DNA from: Williamsia faeni
GTDB taxonomy: Bacteria; Actinomycetota; Actinomycetes; Mycobacteriales; Mycobacteriaceae
NCBI GenBank assembly: GCA_003202005.1
Contig: QJJF01000003.1
Location: 186,001 to 250,000 of the forward strand
Reading direction: 5' to 3'
Length of the DNA stretch: 64,000 bases
The notes under the pieces are model-generated. The model saw nothing but the letters and a program-made list of their open reading frames with translations. It made no database searches and had not been told where the DNA came from. Both the position numbers and the translations under genes were made by a program. Below, one piece after another: positions 48,325-57,365 of the stretch. Positions within the stretch are counted from its first letter, which is position 1; each line of letters begins with the position of its first letter.

Positions 48325-49140
48325 TCAGCGTGAAAGAGCCTCCACGATGGAATCGTTGAACTCGCTCCAGAGCGGCTTCGCCCACGCACCGAAAGGCCGG
48401 TCCGTGAGCACCACGCAGGCTGCGGACAACGCCGGATCCACCCAGAGGAACGTCCCGGACTGACCGAAGTGACCGAAGGTTCCCGGGCTGTTCCGGCTCC
48501 CGGTCCAATGCGGATTCTTGTGCGACCGGATCTCGTACCCGAGTCCCCAGTCACAGGGCCGGTGTTTGCCATAGCCGGGGACGAACCCGTCCAGCCCCGG
48601 GAACTGCACCGATGTCGCCTCGGCGAACAACTCGGTGGAGACCAGGGCCGGTGCGAGAAGCTCGCCGGCGAACGCCGCGAGATCGGCGACCGTCGAGTGC
48701 GCCCCGTGCCCGGCCGAGCCCTGCAGCGCCGTCGACGTCATCCCGAGCGGCTCACAGACGGCCTGCGCGAGGTACTCGTCGAACACGATGTCGGCCTCTG
48801 TTCCGATCAGCTCGGCCAGCACCTCGAATCCGGCGCTCGAATAGACGCGCTGCTCCCCCGGCCCGGCGACCGTTTCGAGACTGCCAAAATCCAGACCTGA
48901 GGCGTGGGCCAACAGATGCCGCACCGTGGCACCGGGTGGACCGGCCGGCTGATCGAGTTCGATGGCTCCCTCCTCGATCGCGACCAGCACCGCATGTGCC
49001 GCGAGCAACTTGGTCACCGACGCGAGCGCGAACACCTGATCGGTGTCACCACTCGTTTCGATCACCTGTCCGTCGGACACCACCGCCGCCGAGACCGCGC
49101 CCACGGGCCAGCTGTCGAGTTGCTTGAGCATGACGCCCAT
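48325..49140 (-). CDS. Serine hydrolase, beta-lactamase/class C family
   Basis: A 271-residue penicillin-binding/beta-lactamase-like hydrolase without signal peptide, so probably cytoplasmic. The nucleophile motif is SVTK (41-44), with YSS at 100-102 and a GHFGQSGTF motif in the place of the third box. May act as an esterase or peptidase. Start ATG 49140 or ATG 49131. Confidence 0.85.
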   Translation of the reverse strand: MGVMLKQLDSWPVGAVSAAVVSDGQVIETSGDTDQVFALASVTKLLAAHAVLVAIEEGAIELDQPAGPPGATVRHLLAHASGLDFGSLETVAGPGEQRVYSSAGFEVLAELIGTEADIVFDEYLAQAVCEPLGMTSTALQGSAGHGAHSTVADLAAFAGELLAPALVSTELFAEATSVQFPGLDGFVPGYGKHRPCDWGLGYEIRSHKNPHWTGSRNSPGTFGHFGQSGTFLWVDPALSAACVVLTDRPFGAWAKPLWSEFNDSIVEALSR

Positions 49141-49202
49141 GCCATCACGCGGAGTGTGTGCGCGGCAACTGACAGGGCCCGCGGCCGTGGCCGGGCCGGC
49201 GA

Positions 49203-50339
49203 TCAGACAGCGCGGTCCTCGTCGGTGAAACGAATCACCCCGCGGATGTTCTTGCCGTCCAACATGTCCTGGTAGCCCTCGTTGATCTGGTCGAGGCGGT
49301 ATTGCCGGGTGACCATGTCATCGAGGTTGAGCTTGCCCATCTTGTACATCGAGAGCAGTTGCGGGATATCGATCTTGGGGCTGGCGCCACCGAAGATGGT
49401 CCCCTGCAGATTCTTCTGGAGCAGGGTCAGCATCGCGAGGTTGAGCGTGACCTGGTTCTCCATCATGTTGCCCATACCGGTCAGGACGCAGGTGCCGGCC
49501 TTGGCGGTGATGCCCATCCAGAGGTCGACGTCCTTGCCGTGCACCTCACCGACTGTGACGATGACCTTCTTCGCCATACCTCCGGCGGTCACCTCGGCAA
49601 TGGTCATCGCAGCTTCTTCGACGCTGGCAAACGCGTGGGTCGCACCGAACTTCAGCGCTTGTTCGCGCTTCCACTCCACCGGATCGATCGCAAACACGTT
49701 GCGGGCACCGGAGATCACCGAGCCCTGCAGCGCCGCGATCCCGACACCACCGCAGCCGATGATCGCCACGTCTTCACCCGGGCTGACCTTGGCGCTGTGA
49801 GTCGCCGATCCGTAACCCGTCGGGACACCGCAGCCCACCAGACAGGCGACCTCGAACGGGATCGTCGGGTCGATCTTCACCACGGACGTTTCATGAACGA
49901 CCATGTACGGGGAAAACGTACCGAGCAGCGTCATCGGGTAGACGTTTTCACCGGCCGCGGTGTGGATGCGGAATGTGTGGTCCGACACGGCTTCACCCTG
50001 CAGGAGCATGGCGCCGAAGTCGCACAGGTTGCTCAGGCCCGATCGACACGACGGACACTTGCCACACGACGGGATGAATGACAACACCACATGGTCCCCG
50101 ACCTCGAAATCGCTGACCCCTTCACCGACCTGCTCGATCACCCCGGCGCCCTCATGTCCGCCGAGCACGGGGAAGCCACCCATCGGGATCCCTCCGGTCA
50201 CCAGATGGTGGTCGGAGTGGCACATACCCGCGGCTTCCATCCGGATCTTGACCTCACTCGGCCGCGGGTCGCCGATCTCGATCTCCTCGATCGCCCACTT
50301 CTCGTTGAAGTTCCTGAGCAATGCGCCTTTTGTCTTCAT
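49203..50339 (-). CDS. Zinc alcohol dehydrogenase, NDMA-dependent type
   Basis: A 378-residue medium-chain dehydrogenase. Catalytic zinc ligands are in GMCHSDHH and LGGHEGAG; the structural zinc site is CGKCPSC...LSNLC; the nucleotide fold is IIGCGGVGIAA. Sequence style fits the NDMA-dependent, mycofactocin-associated group that holds its nicotinamide tightly. Mycofactocin genes are not in the window. GGGAGG precedes ATG 50339. A CRP-type site lies 80 bases upstream. Confidence 0.87.
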   Translation of the reverse strand: MKTKGALLRNFNEKWAIEEIEIGDPRPSEVKIRMEAAGMCHSDHHLVTGGIPMGGFPVLGGHEGAGVIEQVGEGVSDFEVGDHVVLSFIPSCGKCPSCRSGLSNLCDFGAMLLQGEAVSDHTFRIHTAAGENVYPMTLLGTFSPYMVVHETSVVKIDPTIPFEVACLVGCGVPTGYGSATHSAKVSPGEDVAIIGCGGVGIAALQGSVISGARNVFAIDPVEWKREQALKFGATHAFASVEEAAMTIAEVTAGGMAKKVIVTVGEVHGKDVDLWMGITAKAGTCVLTGMGNMMENQVTLNLAMLTLLQKNLQGTIFGGASPKIDIPQLLSMYKMGKLNLDDMVTRQYRLDQINEGYQDMLDGKNIRGVIRFTDEDRAV

Positions 50340-50417
50340 CGAACCTCCCAATTCGCGGCACAGGGGTGCCTACCAAGAGCCGTCCGGCTGTGGCCGGAGC
50401 GCAACTTCTATCCCGAC

Positions 50418-50433
50418 AGTGACCGCAGTCACC
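50418..50433. promoter_or_regulatory. CRP/GlxR-type site upstream of alcohol dehydrogenase
   Basis: GTGA-CCGCAG-TCAC at 50419-50432 is a perfect inner CRP consensus, about 80 bases before the dehydrogenase start. Flanking bases A and C weaken the outer symmetry. Confidence 0.45.
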
Positions 50434-50510
50434 GTGTTGAGAAAATTGTAACGTGTTTCAGTTTTGCCGCCAGTGCCAGTTTCCTGCGAGTTCTCCACCA
50501 ACGCGAAAAC

Positions 50511-50548
50511 AACCGTGGCCGACCGCTGTGAAGCGGCCGGCCACGGTT
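50511..50548 (-). terminator. Terminator of acyl-CoA synthetase gene
   Basis: A 17-bp inverted repeat (50511-50527 and 50532-50548) with one mismatch and a four-base loop starts 32 bases beyond the synthetase stop on the minus strand. Confidence 0.75.
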
Positions 50549-50579
50549 ATCGCGTTCGCTGGAGTTGCAGGTCGCAGAC

Positions 50580-52181
50580 CTAGTGCAGTCCGGCGTCCTT
50601 GCCGCCGTACTCCTGGCGGAGTGATGGCTTGATCACCTTGCCGGAGGCATTGCGCGGCAGCTCGTCGATGACGATCATTTCCTTCGGCTGCTTGAAACGA
50701 GCCAGGTGCTCGTTGAGGAACTCGATGAGCTCTTCGAACGTCAACTGCTCGCCGGGGTGGAGGACGACGATCGCGACCGGAACCTCACCCCAGCGGTCGT
50801 CGGCCCTGCCCACCACAGCTGCTTCGAGGATCTTCGGATGCGCGAAGAGCGCATTCTCGACCTCGGCGCAGTAGATGTTCTCGCCGCCGGAGATGATCAT
50901 GTCTTTCTTGCGATCGACGACGTAGACGAACCCCTCGTCATCCATTCGCACCAGATCTCCGGAATGGAACCAGCCGCCGGCAAACGCATCCGCGGTCCCC
51001 TGCGGGTTCTGCCAGTAGCCCTCCATCATGTTCGGCCCGCGGTAGACGATCTCCCCCACGTCACCGGTTTTCACATCGTTCATCTCCGCGTCGACGACCC
51101 TCGCCTGCACCGAGGGGATGACCTGCCCCACCGATCCGAGCTTGCGCAAGGCATCTTTGCCTTCGAGCACACAGGTGATCGGCGACATCTCGGTCTGTCC
51201 GAACACCGCGACGTTGATGGCGTCCGGGAACACCTCGGCCATGGCCCGCAACACGGTGTCCGACGCCGGTGCCGCACCCCACGAGATCACCCGCAACTTG
51301 ACGTTGCGCGGCTTGACCTTCTGCACCGCACACACCACCTGCCACTGCGCCGGAACGAGGAAGATCGAGGTGATGCCTTCCGCCTCGAGTACATCCAGCA
51401 ACGCCTCAGGGTCGAAAGCACCCAGCGGATGGATCACGGTCGGCACACCGAGGTAGAACAGCGGGGCCATCGCACCCATCGCCGCGATGTGGAACATCGG
51501 TGCCACACACGAGCCGACGTCGTCATTGCGGATCTGCAGCGCCGAGATACAGGTGACGGCCTGCGCCTGCATGTTGGTGTGAGAGAGCATGGAGCCCTTG
51601 GGATTACCAGTGGTTCCCGAGGTGTACATGATCATCGCGATCGAGTTCTCCGGCACGTCGATGGCCGGCAGGTCCGACGGGTCCTCGGCGATCAGGGTGT
51701 CGTAATCGAGTGCATCCCCGACATCGGAAGGACCGACGATGATCAGGTTCTCGACACCCTCGGTGGTCTTGCGGACCGCATCGGCGAGCGGGGCGAGAAG
51801 CGACTCGGTGACGATGACCTTGGCACCGCTGTCGGCGACGAGATAGCCGACTTCGGGAGGCGTCATCCGGATGTTGACCGGCACCGCGATCGCGCCGATC
51901 AGATTGGCGCCGAAGATGACCTCGACGTACTCGCTGCGGTTGAGCATGAGCACCAGCACGCGATCACCGAAACGAACACCGCGGTTGTACAGCGCTGCGG
52001 CGAATGCGGTGGAACGGTCGTTGAGCTGCTTCCAAGAGGTGTCCTGTCCCAAGAAGCGCAAGGCGACCTGGTCGGGCTTCATCTCTGCGTGACGGCGGAT
52101 GTGGGTGTTCCAGTTGTTGCGCCGAGACCGGAACGGCTCCTCGACGAGGTGGTCGGACTGAGGCAATGTGGAGCTCGTCAT
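50580..52181 (-). CDS. Acyl-CoA synthetase (FadD type)
   Basis: A 533-residue adenylate-forming ligase. Motifs: MYTSGTTGNPKGS (ATP), GQTEMSP (adenine), GWFHSGDL and the hinge DRKKDMIISGGENIY; the catalytic lysine is in NASGKVIK. It activates a carboxylic acid, most likely a fatty acid or aromatic/steroid acid, to its CoA ester. Precedes the enoyl-CoA hydratase gene in a head-to-tail pair (63-base gap; hydratase first). Confidence 0.9.
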   Translation of the reverse strand: MTSSTLPQSDHLVEEPFRSRRNNWNTHIRRHAEMKPDQVALRFLGQDTSWKQLNDRSTAFAAALYNRGVRFGDRVLVLMLNRSEYVEVIFGANLIGAIAVPVNIRMTPPEVGYLVADSGAKVIVTESLLAPLADAVRKTTEGVENLIIVGPSDVGDALDYDTLIAEDPSDLPAIDVPENSIAMIMYTSGTTGNPKGSMLSHTNMQAQAVTCISALQIRNDDVGSCVAPMFHIAAMGAMAPLFYLGVPTVIHPLGAFDPEALLDVLEAEGITSIFLVPAQWQVVCAVQKVKPRNVKLRVISWGAAPASDTVLRAMAEVFPDAINVAVFGQTEMSPITCVLEGKDALRKLGSVGQVIPSVQARVVDAEMNDVKTGDVGEIVYRGPNMMEGYWQNPQGTADAFAGGWFHSGDLVRMDDEGFVYVVDRKKDMIISGGENIYCAEVENALFAHPKILEAAVVGRADDRWGEVPVAIVVLHPGEQLTFEELIEFLNEHLARFKQPKEMIVIDELPRNASGKVIKPSLRQEYGGKDAGLH

Positions 52182-52244
52182 TTTCCGCTTCCTTGTTGTG
52201 TGACCAACGCCGAGATCGACCTCAAGCGTTGATGTTTCCGAATG

Positions 52245-53057
52245 CTAATTGGATGCAACTGTCTGGTTTTTGCTCTTGCTTGCGAATGCGGCGATCAATG
52301 CCACGAATTCGGGTGATTGCAGGAGTTCGGTCTGGCCCTGTGTCTCCAGTTGCAACGCCAATTCGAAACCGGCCATCGTCTGGGCGTCGATCGCCTTCTT
52401 GGTCAGCGTCAGAGCCCGGGGTGAAGCCGCCAGCAGTTTGTTCACCACTTGATCGACCTTGTCCGCCAACGCTTCCGACGGCAGCACTGCGGTCACCAAA
52501 CCGTCGGCGTATGCCTGCGTCGCCGGCAGGCGTTCACCGAGCAACGCCAACTCGTTCGCGCGAGCACGGCCGACCGCCGCAGCCACCGTCGAGGTGGCGG
52601 CGCCGTCGGGCATCAAACCGATGTTGACGAACGCGAGCAGGAAGTAGGCCGATTCGGAGGCATAGATGAGATCGGACGCGAAAGCGACCGATGCGCCGAT
52701 ACCGACTGCCGCCCCGTCGACCACCGCGACGACCGGGACTTCGAGCGCCCGGATCGCGCGGACGACATCGGATCCGGTGTTGATGGTCCGCTCCGCGCGC
52801 TGCCGCGCCTCCTCTTCGGACGCCGGCGGTTCCGCAGTGGCCATCTCGATGAGATCGGCACCAGTGCAGAAGTCCCGGCCGGGAGCACCGATGACCACAA
52901 CCCTCACCGCGGGGTCTGCCGCCCACTCACCGAGCGTCTCGATCAGCGCCGAGCTCGTCGCCGAGTCCATCGAATTCTTCCGGGCAGGCCGATCAACCAG
53001 AACGCGCGCAACGCCCCGGTCGTCGACAGCCACAGAAAGCCCATTGTTCGCCGGCAT
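52245..53057 (-). CDS. Enoyl-CoA hydratase/isomerase
   Basis: A 270-residue crotonase-fold protein. Oxyanion-hole blocks are GRDFCTGADLIEM and AAVGIGASVAFASDL. The usual catalytic Glu segment reads NIGLMPDGAAT, with Asp rather than Glu, a pattern also seen in isomerase-like members. ATG 53057 follows GGTGG at good spacing. First gene of the hydratase-synthetase unit; divergent from the double-TetR regulator. Confidence 0.88.
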   Translation of the reverse strand: MPANNGLSVAVDDRGVARVLVDRPARKNSMDSATSSALIETLGEWAADPAVRVVVIGAPGRDFCTGADLIEMATAEPPASEEEARQRAERTINTGSDVVRAIRALEVPVVAVVDGAAVGIGASVAFASDLIYASESAYFLLAFVNIGLMPDGAATSTVAAAVGRARANELALLGERLPATQAYADGLVTAVLPSEALADKVDQVVNKLLAASPRALTLTKKAIDAQTMAGFELALQLETQGQTELLQSPEFVALIAAFASKSKNQTVASN

Positions 53058-53094
53058 GCTCGCCACCCTAACCCTCAGATTCTCACAATTGCGA

Positions 53095-53115
53095 TGTAGA
53101 TCACGTGAATCCACA
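53095..53115. promoter_or_regulatory. Candidate TetR operator between hydratase and regulator genes
   Basis: TGTAGAT-CACGTGA-ATCCACA is a 7-bp inverted repeat with one mismatch in a 176-base divergent gap, close to the hydratase start. Form and place suit the adjacent TetR-type regulator. Confidence 0.4.
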
Positions 53116-53232
53116 TTAACTTGTCAGATTTCTGCCGGACGCGTCAAGTGTTCGCGAGCGGTTGTCCTCGCTGGTCGACGGGATACGCCCCCTCCGCTGC
53201 AGATAGTCGCCGCCTGCGGCTAACATTGATAA

Positions 53233-54504
53233 ATGGCTTCAGCCAACGGACGCGTCAACGACGCCCCCACACCCGCTTCTGCCGCACCGAGAACCCGTCA
53301 GCGACCGAAGGACCGCCGCGAACAGATAATTCGCGTCGCCGCCGAATCCTTCAGCGAACACGGCTATTTCGCGACCGGTGTCGATCAGATCGCCGGTCAG
53401 GTCGGAATCAGCGGCCCGGCCCTGTACCGGCACTTTCCCAACAAGTACGCACTCTTCTCCGAGACGGTCCGCACACTCGGCGCCGACCTGGATCGCGCGA
53501 TCGCACAGGTGCCCACCCTACCCGGTGAACCCGAACGCGAGTTGAACCTGCTGATCACCGAACTCACCCGGACCACGATCGAGAATCGCTCACGCGGTGC
53601 CCTCTACCGATGGGAGGCGCGATACCTGAATCCAGAGGACCGCCGGCAACTCGGCGAGTTCGTGGGTCGGATGCACGCCCGATTCGCGTCCATTCTGGAC
53701 CAGATCCGCCCAGAACTGTCGACCGGAGGTGTGCCGGCGCCGGGACGCCTGGCGACGGACGCGCAGTACCTCAGCGGAGCAGTGCTCAGCGTCATCGGAT
53801 CGATCACGACGCATCGGGCCTCATTGCCCCGCAAGCGGATCGAGGCAGTCATCCTCGCCGCCGCGATGGACGTGGCCCGGACCGATCTCCCGCCGAACGA
53901 TCCGACGGCGGTGCCCGCACGCCCGGCCGCATCGGTCGGTCTTCCGATGGCATCGAAGCGGGAAGCCCTGCTCACCGAGGCGATCCGATTGATGAGTGCC
54001 CGCGGATTCCATGACGTGACGATGGAGGAGATCGGCGCCGCGGTCGGCATGAACCAGTCGGGCGTCTACCGCCACTTCGACACCAAGGTCGCCATGTTGT
54101 CGACCGCGTTCTCCCGGGCCAGTGAGCGCATCACCGCGGGGATCAGCGATGCCCTCGCCGAGTCTGCGACGCCGGACGAAGCCGTTGAGAAGCTGGTCAC
54201 CAAGTACGTCGACCTCTCGTTCGCGAACAGCGAACTACTCAATCTGTACCTGTCAGAGATCGGCAGCGTGCCCGAACCGCAGCGGATCGAACTCCGCGAC
54301 CAACAGCGCCGCAACGTCGAAGAATGGGCACAACTCGTCGGCCAGGTCCGCCCAGGCGTGAACCCGGTCGAAGCCCGGTACCTGGTGCATGCCGCCTTCA
54401 ACACCGTGCTCGACCTCGGCAACTGGGTACGCTACGACCCCCGACCGGCGACCCGGCTTCGCATCGAGGCCGTCATGACCGCGATCCTGCTTCCGAAGCA
54501 GTAG
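53233..54504 (+). CDS. Regulator with two tandem TetR domains
   Basis: A 423-residue protein, about twice normal TetR length. The first TetR DNA-binding domain is at about 26-73 (VDQIAGQVGISGPALYRHF) with its own ligand-type helical region. A second, unrelated-by-copy TetR domain begins at about 242 (MEEIGAAVGMNQSGVYRHF) and is again followed by a helical C-terminal domain. Each half has the full TetR layout. Likely represses the divergent enoyl-CoA hydratase/acyl-CoA synthetase unit in response to acyl-CoA. Confidence 0.88.
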   Translation: MASANGRVNDAPTPASAAPRTRQRPKDRREQIIRVAAESFSEHGYFATGVDQIAGQVGISGPALYRHFPNKYALFSETVRTLGADLDRAIAQVPTLPGEPERELNLLITELTRTTIENRSRGALYRWEARYLNPEDRRQLGEFVGRMHARFASILDQIRPELSTGGVPAPGRLATDAQYLSGAVLSVIGSITTHRASLPRKRIEAVILAAAMDVARTDLPPNDPTAVPARPAASVGLPMASKREALLTEAIRLMSARGFHDVTMEEIGAAVGMNQSGVYRHFDTKVAMLSTAFSRASERITAGISDALAESATPDEAVEKLVTKYVDLSFANSELLNLYLSEIGSVPEPQRIELRDQQRRNVEEWAQLVGQVRPGVNPVEARYLVHAAFNTVLDLGNWVRYDPRPATRLRIEAVMTAILLPKQ

Positions 54505-54525
54505 ACCGGACAGCGGTTCGGCCCG

Positions 54526-55338
54526 TCACACGACCTTGAAGTCAGAGATCAGCCACTTGCCGTTCACCCGTTCGAGTGTCACCTTGACCATGGATTGATA
54601 CGGGATCCCCTCCGGCAGTTCGGCGTCCGTCTGTGGCGACTTCACCGTTTGATCCATCGCCACCAGGACCACCGCATCTGTCGATGAAATCGATTGCAGT
54701 GCGGCCTCTTTCGGCTTCGCCGACGCAACGGCCTGCGCATTGGCGCTACCTTCGCGGGCCTGCCGGGATCCTTCGATGAAGTCCTTGGCGAACGCCGGCG
54801 TGGAGATCTCGGTGATCCGGGCATCCAGCTCCGCAAAGTTCGCGGAATCGTAGGTCAGCAGGTCCGCGGCATACCGGCCGGCGTCCTCGACAGCACTGGG
54901 ACGAAGGTCGTTGACCTGGTCATCGCCCGCAGCCCGGTTGTCGGCTTCGCGGTACAGGTACGCGAAGACCCCGGCGGCAACCAGTGCCGCGATCAACAGA
55001 ATCGAGAGCACCGGGACGGTCCACCGGCCACCTCGCCGGCCCGGACGATCAGCGGCCTGCCCATCCGACGTCGCCACCGCACCGCGGCCCGCCCGACGCT
55101 CTTCGCGCGCCGCCTCTTTGGCCCGCTTTGCCTCGGCAGCGGCACGCATCTTGTCGCGGTTACGGCGATTCGCCTCGAGAAACGCCTCCGAGTCGAAGGG
55201 CGACGGATCCGACTGAACGGTGGAATCGACCGCGGATTCTTCGGGCTCGGCCGTCACCGGCCGGGTCGCCACAGGCTCGGTCGTCACCGGCTCATCGCCG
55301 GACTCCCCGTTTCGATCAACCTTCGCTTTCGGACTCAT
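54526..55338 (-). CDS. Mce-associated-type membrane protein
   Basis: A 270-residue protein: acidic disordered N-terminus, charged helical stretch (RNRDKMRAAAEAKRAKEAAREERR), one membrane segment near 110-130, then an extracytoplasmic NTF2-like domain ending LERVNGKWLISDFKVV. This is the layout of Mce-associated proteins encoded with mce lipid-import operons, but no mce genes are here. Confidence 0.78.
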   Translation of the reverse strand: MSPKAKVDRNGESGDEPVTTEPVATRPVTAEPEESAVDSTVQSDPSPFDSEAFLEANRRNRDKMRAAAEAKRAKEAAREERRAGRGAVATSDGQAADRPGRRGGRWTVPVLSILLIAALVAAGVFAYLYREADNRAAGDDQVNDLRPSAVEDAGRYAADLLTYDSANFAELDARITEISTPAFAKDFIEGSRQAREGSANAQAVASAKPKEAALQSISSTDAVVLVAMDQTVKSPQTDAELPEGIPYQSMVKVTLERVNGKWLISDFKVV

Positions 55339-55478
55339 GCCGCCAATGTAGGCCCTCCGAAGACCGGCGCCACACCACTTTCGAGCTCGCCGATCGGCCA
55401 CCTGCAGGTATTCGATCAAATATATGTGATGTGATACTTTGGCGCCGCGAGCCCGACCGACGATCCAGGAGCACCTTC

Positions 55479-56618
55479 ATGACCACTTTCACGCCCGAAC
55501 AGGCCGACTTCGCCAAGTCGGTCGCGGACTTCTGCGCCCGAGAGGCCGGCACCCGTGAGCAGCGCGACGCACTCACCGCAGGCGGTACCGAACTGCACTC
55601 GGTGGAGCTGTACAAGAAGATGGCCGAACTCGGCTGGGCCGGAATCCTGGTACCCGAGGAATACGGCGGCGCAGGCGCCGGAAACATGGAGATGTGCATC
55701 CTCCTGGAAGAGGCCATGCGCGGGAATGCCCCGATCGGTGGCATCGGCCCGACCCTGATCACCGCCGCGGCCTACCAGAAGTTCGCGAACGAGCAGATGA
55801 AGAAGGAAGTCCTCGCCGATGTTGTTGCGGGCGAGTCACTCTCGATCTCGATGTCCGAGCCCGAAGCGGGTTCCGACGTCGCCGCACTCACCTGTCGCGC
55901 CGAGAAGGTCGACGGCGGCTGGGTCATCAACGGTCAGAAGACGTGGTGCTCCAACGCCCACTTCGCCAAGAGCATCCTGCTCATCGCGCGAACCGATCGC
56001 AACGGCAAGAAGCACGAGGGCATCACCCAATTCCATATCCCGGCGGGCACCGAAGGACTGGAGATCAGCGGCATCGACACCCTCGGCGGACGGGAGGTCA
56101 ACGACCTCTACTTCACGAACGTCCGGGTTCCCGACAGCGCAGTGGTGGGCGAGGTCGGCAACGGCTGGAACCAGCTCATGAGCGGTCTGAACACCGAACG
56201 CCTGATCCTGGCGGCCATGCAGCTCGGTGTCGCCGAACGCGCCTTTGCCAACACCCTCGAATTCGTCAGTGAGCGCAAACAATTCGGACGCCCGGTCGGT
56301 ACCTTCCAGGCGCTGCGGCATCGTCTGGCCGATCACGCCACCGAGATCGAATGCACCAAGCTGCTCGTCTACAGCGTCGCCGCACAATCGGATGCCAATC
56401 CCAAGAAGATGCTGCCGCGCGAGGCATCGATGGCCAAGCTCAAGGCCACCGAGGTCTCCAAGGCGATGACCATCGACGGTATGCAGATGATGGGCGGATA
56501 CGGCTATGCAACCGAGTTCGATGCAGAGCGCCTGATGCGGGGTGCGATCATTTCTACTGTGTATGGCGGAACCAACGAGATCCAGCGCGACATCATCGGC
56601 AAGACCTACGGTCTGTAA
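55479..56618 (+). CDS. Acyl-CoA dehydrogenase
   Basis: A 379-residue flavoenzyme that introduces the 2,3-double bond in acyl-CoAs. Conserved signatures: SEPEAGSD, the ERKQFGRPVG block, and the C-terminal MQMMGGYGYATEFDAERLMR with YGGTNEIQR. AGGAG seven bases before ATG 55479. Followed by a GntR regulator five bases on. Confidence 0.93.
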   Translation: MTTFTPEQADFAKSVADFCAREAGTREQRDALTAGGTELHSVELYKKMAELGWAGILVPEEYGGAGAGNMEMCILLEEAMRGNAPIGGIGPTLITAAAYQKFANEQMKKEVLADVVAGESLSISMSEPEAGSDVAALTCRAEKVDGGWVINGQKTWCSNAHFAKSILLIARTDRNGKKHEGITQFHIPAGTEGLEISGIDTLGGREVNDLYFTNVRVPDSAVVGEVGNGWNQLMSGLNTERLILAAMQLGVAERAFANTLEFVSERKQFGRPVGTFQALRHRLADHATEIECTKLLVYSVAAQSDANPKKMLPREASMAKLKATEVSKAMTIDGMQMMGGYGYATEFDAERLMRGAIISTVYGGTNEIQRDIIGKTYGL

Positions 56619-56623
56619 GTGCC

Positions 56624-57334
56624 TTGACGTCATCTTCACGCGCGGTGCTGCGCCGGCGGCCTCAACTCTCCGAGGAGGTCGCCGGCCATCTTCGTCATCT
56701 CATCATGACCGGCGCCATCCGCCCCGGTGAGTTCATCAGGATGGACGAGACCGCGGTTGACCTGCAGGTGAGCGTCACCCCGGTGCGCGAGGCATTGCTC
56801 ACTCTGCGGGGTGAAGGGATGGTCAACCTGGCACCGCACCGCGGATATGTGGTCGCCGAGCTCACTCGACAAGACGTCGAGGACATCTTCTGGCTCCAGG
56901 GCGTCCTTGCCGTCGAACTCGCCGTCCGGATCTCGAAAACGGTGACACCGGAGCAACTCGACGAGCTGTCCGAGCTGAACAACCAGCTGAAGGCCACCAT
57001 CGCTTCGGGTCGTCCCGCCGACGTCGCCGCTGCCGAGTTCGAGTTCCATCGCGTCCACAACCGCATCGCCGACGGCGGAAAATTGGCATGGTTCCTGCTC
57101 AACGCCACCCGCTACACGCCGCAGGATCTCTACGCCAGTGATCCACAGTGGGGCGAGGTCGCCTGCGAGAGTCACGCGAAATTGATCGAGGCCTATCGCA
57201 ACGGTGACCGCGACGAGGTCGTGACCCAGACCCGCCGCCAGTTCACCGATGGCGCCGAGCGCCTGACCCGCCACCTCGAATCCGTCGGACTGTGGGCAGA
57301 CGACACCATCGCCGAGGCGTCGACCGAGAGCTGA
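56624..57334 (+). CDS. GntR/FadR-family transcriptional regulator
   Basis: About 236 residues. An N-terminal winged helix (LRHLIMTGAIRPGE, VSVTPVREALLTLRGEGMV) precedes the FCD helical ligand-binding domain (from about 85). Probably regulates the co-transcribed acyl-CoA dehydrogenase. Start TTG 56624 or GTG 56645; neither has a clear ribosome site. Confidence 0.87.
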   Translation: MTSSSRAVLRRRPQLSEEVAGHLRHLIMTGAIRPGEFIRMDETAVDLQVSVTPVREALLTLRGEGMVNLAPHRGYVVAELTRQDVEDIFWLQGVLAVELAVRISKTVTPEQLDELSELNNQLKATIASGRPADVAAAEFEFHRVHNRIADGGKLAWFLLNATRYTPQDLYASDPQWGEVACESHAKLIEAYRNGDRDEVVTQTRRQFTDGAERLTRHLESVGLWADDTIAEASTES

Positions 57335-57365
57335 GAATCCGGCCGCGATTCTCTATTCTCGGTGC

